From NCBI RefSeq assembly GCF_947507565.1, contig NC_089184.1:930001-994000 (forward strand): a stretch of DNA of 64,000 bases, in the 5' to 3' direction. The notes under the pieces are model-generated. The model was not told the DNA's origin. It searched no databases and was given only the letters and a program-made list of their open reading frames with translations. Source of the DNA: Oscarella lobularis (lineage: Eukaryota; Porifera; Homoscleromorpha; Homosclerophorida; Oscarellidae). The translations under genes were made by a program, and so were the position numbers. This document shows positions 1-10,845 of the stretch, in pieces. Position 1 is the stretch's first letter; each line of letters starts with the position of its first letter.

Positions 1-3000
1 TGACGAATTCTCGTCAGAATCGTCCTCTTCCTCCTTCTCAAGTAACTTATACTCCTAGAAAGTGCACTAGACTCGTACTCCTCTTCTCGTACTCCTCTTC
101 CAAATTGGTGTCCTTACTTCTAGGATTTCCTTAAACTGATCTTTTAGTTTGGCCATTTCGTAAAAGCGCTGATTCTCCAAGCCATATTTCTTGCACCATC
201 GCCGAGTCGAGCCCTTACCTTCCATTTTCAACTACAAGATCTCGTGTGGGCAAATTCACCAAGGCACTCTATCTCTCCCACCTCAACCCAACTATCAAAG
301 GCATTCATTAGAGTCAAAGCATCACCGTGATCCGACTCCAATTCTCTTCGTCGTACCTTCGACAATACAGTAGTGTACAGAGAAATGACCGTTGGTTGCT
401 CTACCTGAACTTCAGACTCTCCTCCTTTCAGTAATCTATGAAAAGGCGACTGCACGCTCAGAGCGGCGGCTATAGTCAAGACCGGATCCACCATCTAGGA
501 AAAGTCAGACGTCACGAAATCTCTCGTATTAACACAGACGCTGCTATCTCACGTCAAACATTGATCCCATGACAAGCATTTTTCCTATGACCACGTCGAC
601 GGGCAATTTAGCGAGCATTCGACCTATAGGAGTCAATTTCTCCTCTCTAGTCAACGCAGACTAGAAGTGAAAGCACACAATGACTCAATAGAACAATGCA
701 TCAAACAAAAGATTACCTGATTCTTCAGAAATAGTATAGAATTGTTTATACTCGACAAAGGAGGAGGTTCAATAAAGGAAAAACTAACAGACTTGCGTTG
801 AATAAATCTCTCTAACTCTTCGAAGGTCTAGCCTTACGATCGAGGATCGTCAAAATCGAGATCCATTAGTTGAAGAATAAGGGTATCGAGGGGAACTCGT
901 TGAATCTCCGGTGTACTATAGTCCTGAAACGCGTCGTAGTCTTGATCGGAATAGAGTCGAAAACAAACGCCGGGTCCAGTGCGACCTTAAGGCGAAATAC
1001 CAATCTCCCGCGCGTACCCCCCGCGACCACGCACCCGCTCTCCCTTTCCGCTGTTCGGCACTAGCCTTGCTAATCCAAAACTCCTGCAAACGACGCATTT
1101 TCGACGTCGAATCGTAGCCCATTTCTTTTACCTAGAGCACCGAGTTCTAACGTCATACACGTACGTACGGCTGCGTTTTTTTTTGCTTACTTTTCCTGAG
1201 TCGACAATAAAACGAACGCCGTCGATCGTTATCGACGTCTCGGCGATGTTAGTGGACACAATGCACTTTCGAACTCCGTCCGGAGCGATGTCAAATACCT
1301 GCAGTAAAAAAACCTCGTCTTAGTCACTTGAAGAAACCGCAAGGTGACTCCTCATTAATAATAGAAAATGTCTCCCCCCCCTCCTGGACCTTATCTTGTT
1401 CTTCTATTGACAATGCGCTGTGTAGTGGCAAGACAATCCATCGTTTTGTGTGCATCGCGTACAGCCGCGCTTCGTCAACCAAAGCGGATATTTCCTTCAT
1501 ACCGCTGAGAAAGACCAACAAATCGCCTCGCTCCGAGACAGGATACTTGAGGAGAACAAAAAAAAAACCCCAAGATTACCACGACAACCGAACGGGTCAA
1601 AAACAGAAATCTACTTTGTGATCGATCCGCTGCATAATTCGCAAATATTGACTCGTATCCAACCTCTCGCTCGTCGTCGGACCAGACTGCACGACAAGAC
1701 GACGAATATTCTCCTAATAGCGTTTACGAAGGAGCGGAGGAACCTACGCTATGTTGACTAGGCCCAGAAAAGATCGTCTGCTGAATGGGAACGTATTCGA
1801 GTTGAATGGGGTAGAGTCGACCGGGGACCTTCCAAGCGGAACTTGGGGTTGCATTAAGGAAACTTTGCGGTCTACCTGAATGACGGGAGCGTCTTGAAAA
1901 TAGCCGGCAAACAAGCTAAAGAGATGGAATTGAAGACTTGGCCGCCTTGCAAAGGATGGACTGCGGCGGCGACCTTATGTTTATTGTAGCCGACATGAGA
2001 ACGATCTTGAGATCTCCTCTCGAAGTGAGCAAATGACGAAGAACGCCGAGAAGAAAGTCCGTGTGCACGTGCCTCTCGTGAACCTATTAGAGAATCGTAG
2101 AGAGGACTTCTGAGGAGAGAGAAAGGAGCTTACTTCGTCGACTACTATTACGTCGTAGCCAGACAAGCACGGGTCAGATGAAAGCTGACGAAGAAGCAAA
2201 CCTAGAAGAGAACTATTGTTATGAATAAAAACTTTAACGTAATTAATTTTATACAAAAGCAAGCTCTAGTGTAAACGGTTTATTTAATTAATTAATTAAT
2301 TATTTATTCATTACCTTCTGTGAGAAATAGGATTCTAGTATCAGCAGCTTTGTTCGCTTCAAAACGAACCTAAGAGAAAGTATGGAATCACGCGGGAATA
2401 CGGCGATGCTTAGCTAGCAGTTTGACCTGATAGGCTATCTCAGATCCATACTCATTCAGCGTCTCGTGACCGACTCGCTTGGCGAGTGAAATGCAGGCAA
2501 TTCGTCGCGGTTGAGTGCAGGCGATTTTTTTGAATCCGGCACTCATGAGATATTGTGGCACCTTTTGTGTGAAAAATTGTACATGAGATATTCATTACCT
2601 TTCCGTAGGCCATCTGATCACCTGAGTTGATTTGCCACAGCCTGTATCTCCGGCTACTATGACGACCTGATTCTTTCGAATCGCTTCGAGAATTTGACTT
2701 CTGTACTGTCGAATGGGTAGCGTCGCTTGAGCCTGTTTGATTCTGACGAGCTTTTCGAATTTCTGCCTTTGAAGAAAATTCAAGAAGTGTTTCAAAACAG
2801 TGCGAAATTCGTCGATTTTTCCGTCGTCCAGTTCGCCGCGATCGAGTTCTCGATCTCTTCGTCTTCTGTCTCCAAAGCGTTTGTAGTCGTTTAGTTTTCG
2901 ACTGAGATCGCTATCGAGAGTGGAGAAATTGATTCGATAGCGCTTGTTGTAGATTTCGGGAAGGTCGAGAGATTTTCCGCTATCTAGAGCCAAAAAAAGC

Positions 3001-3283
3001 GAGTCGATGGAAAGCGAAAAACGCTTCGGCACAAGAGCGGACTTTTTTGCGAGACGTTTCGCGTCTTTTTTGCGTCTCCCTTTCGTTTCTGGAACGCTTG
3101 ATAGCGACGAAAAAACTCCCAGAAGTCCTTGTGCTCATGCGATCCTCTGCGAAAACGCGTTCGATCGTGCAATTTACAAACCCGATCGATTGTCCAGCAC
3201 CTCTTTATAACACTGCGACTCCCAAAGAAGAGTCTATCGAGCGTTTCTTCGTGTTCTTCCCAGAAGTCGTCGACGGCGTTCAT
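1..3283 (-). CDS. DHX34: DHX34-like DEAH-box RNA helicase (3' end cut by window)
   Basis: DEAH/RHA-family RNA helicase; the vertebrate DHX34 orthologue acts in nonsense-mediated mRNA decay. Read right to left, at least ten short exons splice into one helicase: an N-terminal region with [12 protein letters not shown], motif [10 protein letters not shown] (about 2640), motif II DEVHER split by an intron (about 2140), motif III SAT (about 2000), LLVFLSGM (about 1515), motif [12 protein letters not shown] (about 1230), motif VI QRKGRAGRTGPG split by an intron (about 1020), then the winged-helix/ratchet part with [10 protein letters not shown] and [16 protein letters not shown] (about 490). The C-terminal OB-fold and tail lie beyond base 1. 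The start at 3283 begins [13 protein letters not shown]. An apparent one-base frameshift lies at an A6 run near 3070. The wording after motif III and in the ratchet matches DHX34 better than other DEAH helicases. It diverges from the RGM gene 285 bp away. Confidence 0.9.
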
Positions 3284-3568
3284 CGTGCGACGATACCCCG
3301 TCTCATTCTAACGTACGCGCTCGTCGACGAGCGCTTCCGGTCAAAGATGATTTGTTTATGATTGAACGAATATGATAAGCGATACATGAGCCCACACCTG
3401 CACTCGTGACAACCTACCCCTTGCTGACCACCAATCAGAGCCGCTCTGATTCGATTACCTTAGCCATACGAAAAGTGCCTCGGAGTCGTACACGCGCTAT
3501 TCCTGCCTCGAAGCAAAGCTGAGCCCCCCTGCACGCGTTCCCCCCTCACAATCGATGCCAACGCGATC

Positions 3569-5103
3569 ATGACGCCCTACGTTTGGCTCCTACTCGTGCT
3601 CGTCAGATGGAAATGTGACGGTAAGGATTCTCGCACGCCGTGCGAGATCGAAAGTCCGATCACCAAGGGAAACTCTCGTTTGCTTTCACAGCCTTTCCGT
3701 TCGACGACGCCTTTTCGTCGGCGTGCGCCAATCGAACGGACGAGTGCATCGCTTCTCCTCCTAACGACGAAACGATCGGATGCGACGAAGCGCGAAAACG
3801 ATTCGACTGTCTCACGTCTCTAGTCGACGCGCCGGTTTGCCGCGGAAGCGACTATCTACTTCATGTGCGCAGCCAACGCGATCTCGCCGCCGACGAAACT
3901 AGCGATCTATGCGAAAATTCGACCGTTTCGACGTCAACGCCGAATCGAACCCCGTCCGCGATGACGGCAGTAGCAACGGAACGTCCGCCGAGTGGCTGCG
4001 AGTGGAGAAACGCGTCTCGCGCCATCGGGGCCCCCGCTCACTCGGCGTGTCTCCTCTTCGGCGATCCGCACATCGTCACGTTCGACAACGTCGAACAAAC
4101 GTGCGCGATACCCGGCTTGCAACGACTTTTGACGATCGGCGACGACGTCGTGAGCGTCGAAGTGGAAAACGTTCGCGTATCGACGACGCTGAAAGCGACG
4201 GCGACGAGTCGGGTAAGTGGCGCGCGCGCGATTAGACGTTAGTTTTTTTCGAGCGCTGGGGAAACCGCCGCGTGTATCTACACCTAATCTTGTTCAGATT
4301 ATACAAGATACGATCGCCTCCTTTCTTTTTGGTCGGTTCCTCCGTTAGGGTATTTAGGAAATCGCGAGTCGAGGGGGTCGTTCTGCGACGCGGCAAGGCC
4401 TTCGTTGTTTAGTTTGAGGGGTCAAGTTGTCGTTCGCTGTTTGCGCCGGTCCTTCCCTTCCTACGCGCGTGTTTGTGTGTTATCGAACTTATAATAATAA
4501 CTAACTTCCTGGTTGTGTATTCCTTTGCAGGTGATCGTCGAATTCGCGCCGAACGAGTGCACGCACGATCGACGACTGCGCTACGTCGCCGAGAACGGCG
4601 CGCCGCTGGCAGACGAATTCGTCGACGGATCGTCCGGCTACCTAATCGAACGCAACGATTCGAATCGAGTCGATCTCTTCGCTTCGTGGGCGAACGTTCG
4701 CGTGCGAATTCGTCGTTTTGGAATGTATTTTACGGTGGCCGTACAGCTGGCGGAGGCGGAGCGCGCCTCGGCGCCGAGCGGGCTCTGTCATTCGGGTTGC
4801 CCGGCGAAAGACGTTCTCTCATTGGACGCCGCCAATCTGAAAGCGGCGGGAAACCTTTCGCACTTCTACGCATGCGACGCGGTCGACGAGGATTCGTTCT
4901 TCTTCACCTCGTGCGTATTCGACTACAAAACGACAAACAATATCAATTTCACAGAGGCCGCACGCAAAGCGGAAAGCGACGAAGCCGAATTTCGAATAAA
5001 CGGCGCCAATCGCCCCCTACCGACTCTATTCTTGTACCTAATACCCATTTGGCTTGTCATTTACTCGTCGACGACAGCTCAGCGACTGCGATGCTGGGAA
5101 TAA
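3569..5103 (+). CDS. Repulsive guidance molecule (RGM) family protein
   Basis: Family members are GPI-anchored BMP co-receptors and neogenin ligands at the cell surface. Exons are 3569-3620, 3692-4212 and 4531-5103. The protein starts with a hydrophobic signal peptide (MTPYVWLLLVLV), followed by a Cys-rich RGM N-terminal region. The partial von Willebrand type D domain opens with LLFGDPHIVTF, which carries the GDPH autoproteolysis site of RGMs. The third exon holds the conserved order FVDGS, RRFGMYFTVAV, CHSGCP, and the paired Cys segment ending in CVFDYKTTNNINFT. The last residues are a hydrophobic stretch (TLFLYLIPIWLVIYSS), suitable as a GPI-attachment signal. I see no RGD in the N-terminal part. 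No paralogue split (RGMa/b/c) can be assigned. Confidence 0.87.
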
Positions 5104-5172
5104 GGAATAATTACTTAGACTAACATCTAGCAAGGCTTTATTTATCTAAAGTGCTTCCGCTGTTGACATGCG

Positions 5173-5197
5173 TCTCTCTCTCTCTCTCTCTCTCTCT
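5173..5197. repeat. (CT)n microsatellite
   Basis: A pure CT dinucleotide run in the 3' flank between the convergent RGM and UBL7 genes. It is a simple repeat with no coding potential. Confidence 0.9.
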
Positions 5198-5285
5198 AAC
5201 CTTTTTCTGTATATTGTTCCGATTTTTCTCTGCATGCGAGGCATGACGTCACGTATGGGAATAAAGAACGCTTTGACTTGTGTAT

Positions 5286-6704
5286 CTAAGACATGAGGAG
5301 ATTCAAGGCCGCCTCGACGTCTCCGCCGGTCGCTTCGAGGGCTTGAATGCATGCCGCCTCGTCAGTTATGCCCATCTCTCTCAATCGGATCAACTGCGCC
5401 CATAAATATGTGCTTCGAGATCATGCATAGTCAAATAGTTAGTTACCTGTGTTTCCCATCGTCTCATCGGCGACCTCGTCATCGCCTGGGCAACGGCTTG
5501 TCTCACCATGTCAACGCTGATCGCCGCCGGCTGTTGTTGTTGAGGAGGACGACGACGAGGACGAGGAGGAAGAGGAGGAGGCGCTCCTAGACTGCGCTGA
5601 GCCGACGCCACAGCAGCCGCTACGTCCTCCGGCGTAATATGTCTCGGCTAAATGTAGTGTGTTTTGATGGGGGCACGTGTGTGCGTGGGTTCTCACTGGA
5701 GCTTGCTGGACGAATTGCTGCTGCTGCTGCTGCTGTTGGTGGCTTGGCTCGCCCTCGTCTCTCTCCTCCGCACGCATCGTTCCGTCCATGGTATTCTCCT
5801 CCTGCATGCTCAGCCACTCGCCCAAAGCATTTTGAGCTGCGCGCATCAAATTAGGATGCATTTGAAGAAGTCTATATAACACCATTGATTCGGTTTCCAG
5901 CTAAAACAGGTGCGTGGGGACGATCTACCCTCCCCAAGGCTCCCACACCCATTGTTTCCGCTCTGATAAAAAGTTCCGGGGGCATCTCCTCTGTCTAAAA
6001 CAAGGCTTCTATCTCACCTCTGAACTTCGTCGGGATTGCCGAGCTTTTCTAAAAAATCCGAATTCCTTATCAGTTCTAGACAATATAGCCATTGGCATTG
6101 ACGTGAATAAAAATACGAGGCAGGGGACTGACCCTGCACTTGGGGATTCGACGACAGAGAAGCCGAATTCATGATCACGTATTGAAGAAAACCGGAATCG
6201 CTCACAATTTCAGATACCTTCGCAGGCTCGACGCAATTCAACTCTAAAGTCAATACATTGTACTGACCACAGCTTGAACTTCCAATGGCGTTGGTCGTAG
6301 TTGTGCCGTGAGGTCGTTCACATCTTCTGTTTCCATACTTTCGACTTCAGAAGGAGCCGCTTCTGTGGACGCGTTACGCGTTTTTACACGGGGAGGCGAG
6401 GAAACTGGTCTTTTTACTTTCTTTTCGTCTGGGTAAGACGTGAATTGTTGATCGATTTTTGACCGAATAGTCCTCTAGCTTCTTGCCATTTTTCATTAGG
6501 CGGCCTCGATAGACTAAAACTAGTGCGAAATCGCGTTTTTGCGCTTGCACGCTGCGACAAAGCCTTACCGACGTCTTCGAGAGGCAGATCGAAATCCTTG
6601 GCGGCAATTTCTTTGACTTCTTCTATCGAAGAATCCCATTGCATGTCGCTAACTGCCTTTCTTTGTCGAGAAAGCGGCTCGGCCAAGTAGAACATCGCTT
6701 CCAT
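5286..6704 (-). CDS. UBL7: UBL7-like ubiquitin-like/UBA shuttle protein
   Basis: The protein pairs an N-terminal ubiquitin-like domain with a C-terminal UBA domain, as in UBL7 (BMSC-UbP), a putative ubiquitin-proteasome shuttle. The start at 6704 reads MEAMFYLAEPLSRQRK. The UBL core continues after a short intron with VYRGRLMKNGKKLEDYSV and ends STIHVL. The middle exons hold a helical region (FLQYVIMNSASLSSNP; LYRLLQMHPNLMRAAQNALGE), then a glutamine tract and a Pro-rich linker that reads ITPEDVAAAVASAQRS across an intron. The UBA is LREMGITDEAACIQALEATGG followed by DVEAALNLLMS and the stop at 5286. The match to UBL7 is best in the linker and UBA; ubiquilin is excluded because a separate ubiquilin gene lies at 46777 and STI1 repeats are absent here. 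Confidence 0.8.
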
Positions 6705-6838
6705 GACGTACGCTAAGGCAAAGATTGTACATGAATCAATACCCGTTTACCTTTCAGGTCAGAAGTATTCTATATTTGATTTCCAAGTAGACACTTAAAA
6801 GAAAAAAAGCACTAAGAGTTCGCGTGAAAAAGACGACA

Positions 6839-9800
6839 TCACGACATATTCAGCACTAATGAATTGGGAGCATCGGCACCCTTCTGAGACTCCGACGACG
6901 GAGAGGTGGCTCTTAATTGTCCGCGAAGCAACGCTTCGTCTCTCTCCTTTATAGCCTCTTTCGACATTTGAGAGAGCTTCCTGTTCAGCCCTCTGTTTAC
7001 ACCTTCCGCCTCGAGCACACCAATATTCGTTTCCACCATATTTCCTGGTCTCATGTCGGCAAAAGACGTTTGATCCGACTTGGCCATATTCATCAGGCTC
7101 TGCAAGTACGTAGCGTACGTGTATAAGGCCTAAAGCACAGCCCCGATAGCAAAGCCTCATGTCGTTTCGTTTCAAGCACGCAACTAACCATATAAATAAG
7201 AACGTATTGATCCTTTGTCTGAACGACTCCTCCTCGATCAAGACGAAGCTTACTCACCGTCTGCAGAACGTCGCAACGACCGCTCTTCTCCAAATCCTGC
7301 ATTCCAACGTGTACAGCCATGAGACAGCCACTACGGCCAATACCAGCACTAGAAAAAAAGACTTGAAAAAAAATAATAAAAGGACCGAGTAGTCTTTGTA
7401 CCTGCAGTGGACAACAACGGGACCTTTGCTTGCCTTTAAGTCTTCCCGAATTTCCTCCAAGTAGTGAATGACTTGCGAAACATCTTCAGGAACGCCAAAA
7501 TCTGGCCAGGCCGTGAACCAGTGGTGAAGAACTGTCCTCGATTGCTGCTTCTGCAAGTGCAAAGACAGGTGCATCGCGTTATAAAGCAAACTATGCTACC
7601 CACGTCGGTGTGAACGATGAGGAAACGAGTGGTCATGTAATCTTCCTTTCGCACTTGTTGCTGTATCGTCACTTGAATGTCGCCGTACGTTTCTACGATG
7701 CGCTTCTCGTCCGGCCAATAGCGAGCGCACTTGGGCTAAAAACGCGGACGAAATTAATGAATTTGAGATGGAGTGGTTCTAAGCGACATGCCACGTCTCT
7801 TTCCACGAGTCCAGTGGCCATCATAATCACACTGCAGTTCTGCTCCCATATCATTCTCCAAAAATCGTTAATAGTCGACTCCATGGGCCCTTGAGTGGCA
7901 ATGTACGCCTTAGAATTGTCTCCAAATCCCTACAACGCCGACCAATGATATTTCTTATTGATTTTTAACTTCAAACTCACTCTGACAAAATTCGCGTTGA
8001 TATAATCGGAACCAGGCTCACCGAATCGAAGAAACAAAGGCACGCGGCTCGACGGAGCTAAAGCAAAGAGAGAGAAGTCCTTCGAACCCCTTCCCTTGCG
8101 ACCCCTAATTATTACTCGGCAAGACGTTCATATATCGATTCTTCGACTCGCAATCGCGCGGCACATCGCTTTCGCTTGCCATGAGCGCAGGAATACTTTG
8201 AAACTCTTCGAGGAGATCCTCCTCGTTCTCCAACGCCGTCGACAGACCGGCAACGTCGAGCGTTCTCGACTTGACCTGAAGCGTACGAGCTCCCTTCTAT
8301 ATCTATTCCCTTATTGACATCTAGGTTCTACCTGAAGACGAACGCCGGAGATGTTTCGTCGCTGAGTTCTTCCATTTGCTTGCGCCGTTGTGCCTCCGCC
8401 TCGCGATGGCGGAGTATAGAAGCTATTTGAGGTCGAAGGCCAGCCTTCTTTGCCTCTTCGTCTCCTTCGCTTTGGTCGAGAACGAGCCTAAGAAGATATG
8501 ATTATCTACGTGGCGGTTGCAGTAGCTTGAGTCTTCGTACTCTCGCTATGAATACGATTAGGAGTATTAGAATAATAAATACGAAGCAGAAGACAACAAT
8601 GACTGCTATTGCCCATTGGGGCAGCACTTTTTTGTCGTCTCCATCATCAACATCGTAGCCATCAATCTACATGAAGAAAAGAAGCGAGCAATGAAGAAAG
8701 AAAGACTCTGATATCCTACTCCTCACGCTTTTCAATACTGCTGGATCGAAAATAGCCTCCCGTCTTGTTTCGTTCTCCCACAGGGTATGAAACGATGAGA
8801 TGAACTCGTCGTTTTTCGCCTCGTCTCCGGCTACGTAGATAAGGACGTCCGACGGCTCGTCCGGATCGGGGCCAATGTGAAGCCCGCGCGGAAACGTCGA
8901 CGCAAAGTACGTCTTCAAACCCGACTCAAATAGCGCAAAGTCAAAGTTGACCGCGGGAATGTTCAAATGAAGAACGAGACGCGACGAGGGGATTTCCATG
9001 GAGACGGTTGGAGTTGACGTCATTTCGGTTATAGGGGCGGGCGTCGAGGGACGCGGTGGCTGACCGGTAGGAATAAAAACAGGCGCCTTGACATCATATC
9101 CTAAAATCTAAGAAAAACAAACTATATGCTAGTGTATGAAAATTTCATCTTCCTTACGCTTTGACGAGTTCTGTTGCTAAACATGCCGTTTCTCCACATG
9201 TATTGGAAACCAACGATGAGCGTGACTGTATTGTCAATGTCGCCCTCAATGTAGACTCGCACTTCGGTCGCGTTTTGCGGATTGTTTTCGATTTTGAACG
9301 TCGAGGGAAGAGTCGACGTGAAATAGTTCGTTGTCAAGTCGTATTTGAATTGATCTGCGTCAAATTGAGAAAAATCAACGGCGAGAGAGAGTCGAATACA
9401 AGCGGGAACGCCCACTCTATATCCAGATATCTGAAAGAGGTATAAATAGAGGATTAGAACTGAGGACGATCTGGTGACGTCACCTGATTGCTGCTCTTCT
9501 TGAAAATCTCCCTCCACGTCATCCGCGTAAATTTATTGATAAGGACACGAGTTCCTTTTGGATTGTTATTTACATAGACGATCGATTCGTTTTTATAATA
9601 GGGATTGTCTCTGACTATCAAGCTTTGGGTGCCAGCTAAGGACACCGCCGCCTCGTCCAAGAAAAGACGCCGGTCAAACTGCTCGTAGGAAACCGTCAGA
9701 TGAAGTACGAGATATTCGTAAGGAATAACACTCGGCAGGGGAGTCGGCGTTGGCACAAAAGAAAAAATCGACGTCGTCGTCGTCGTCGACAAAAGAACTG

Positions 9801-10449
9801 TAGAAGATTCAATTTGCACGTCGAAACTGAGAGAAGATGCCGCCGACGGCGCGGAAGTCGGCAGAAGAACGCGAGACGGAAAAACCGTCGGACTCGGCGG
9901 CGACGGAAGCGGCGGCGGCGATGGGAAGGGCACTGTCGTCGGGTGGGAGACGACGACTGCGGGGGTGTGGGAGAGCGTGGAAGCATAAGACGTTGTAGTA
10001 GCGGAGGACGCGGGCGAGACGGCGGATGACGACGAGAAAAAAACGTCAAACGACGAGACTTCTATAGACGCGAAAGTCGACGAAGAGAACGACGACGATG
10101 ATCGGAGCTGCGAGTGACCAACGCCTGGAATCGGGGGAGGCGGCGGGGGAGGCGCCAGCGACGACGCTGTTGAGGATAATAACAGCGACGACGATGTCAA
10201 CGGCGTCGACGGCGAATTGCGAAATGTTCCTTTTGTCGTCGTCGTCGTCGTCGTCGTCGGAAGAAGTGACGACGTCGACACACTAATGAGGTGCGGCGTC
10301 GGACTGACGGCCGGCGAGAAAATAGACGTCGTCGCGACGGAAGAAGGAAACAGTCTTAGTAGTGCGACGAGAATGTACACTAGAAGGGGAAGAGAGTTCA
10401 CGTAGGGTGAAAACTGTGTTTTGTGTCGATGGGTAAATTCAAATGGCAA
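6839..10449 (-). CDS. Receptor-type protein tyrosine phosphatase, PTPRR/PTPN5/PTPN7 type catalytic domain
   Basis: Single-pass receptor with one cytoplasmic phosphatase domain. From the start at 10449 there is a signal peptide ([15 protein letters not shown]), about 220 residues of Ser/Thr/Pro-rich mucin-like sequence with poly-Ser, poly-Thr and poly-Pro runs, then three related extracellular modules (about 9700-9480, 9440-9150 and 9100-8720). A transmembrane helix follows at about 8540-8630 ([18 protein letters not shown]). The catalytic domain begins with EEFQSIP and [10 protein letters not shown] and has YINANFVRG, the IATQGPM loop, the WPD loop [12 protein letters not shown], and the signature [12 protein letters not shown] with an intron after [13 protein letters not shown] is typical of the kinase-interacting (KIM) PTP group. 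I see no clear KIM in the juxtamembrane part. The tail ends LVLNMS at 6839. It probably shares the 396-bp spacer with the arrestin gene. Confidence 0.85.
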
Positions 10450-10845
10450 GCGCTTCTCGTAAACAAGCGCTTTCCTCTTTTCTTACCGACGGGCGAAAGG
10501 GGCGGTGCCATTGCGTGCTTGCAGTCACTTTCCGTTGCCGATGCTCCTCGTCGTGGATCGCTTGCTGCTGCTCTGTGCTGATTTTTGTACTTGCCCGCCC
10601 TGATAAACAACGACGCTCCCCTTGTTATTCTGGGACGTTTATGCGCATCACGTGAAAGTTCTTCTGCAGGCCCACGCTGCTTGTGTAGGAAGGCGATTGG
10701 AGAGCCCGGTCGATCCTGCGTGCGCATACACACTGCCGTTCCCTCCTGTCTCCGCCGAAATCGGTCGCGAGGCAAAGCGAAAAGTTGTGGTTCGCCGATA
10801 TTCCCGGATAAGCGACCTTTTTGTCTCTTTCACTTCCACCCAGCC
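10450..10845. promoter_or_regulatory. Divergent spacer between phosphatase and arrestin genes, with E-box
   Basis: 396 bp separate the two start codons. A CACGTG E-box sits at 10649-10654 directly after ATGCGCAT. Short open frames cross the region on both strands, but none resembles a protein. It most likely holds both 5' UTRs and a shared promoter; this is inferred from orientation only. Confidence 0.4.

Noticed and set aside
9700-10029. Plus-strand Arg-rich ORF of 109 codons
   Set aside because: It is the antisense of the Ser/Pro-rich phosphatase stalk; TCG/TCT-rich coding gives Arg-rich antisense frames.
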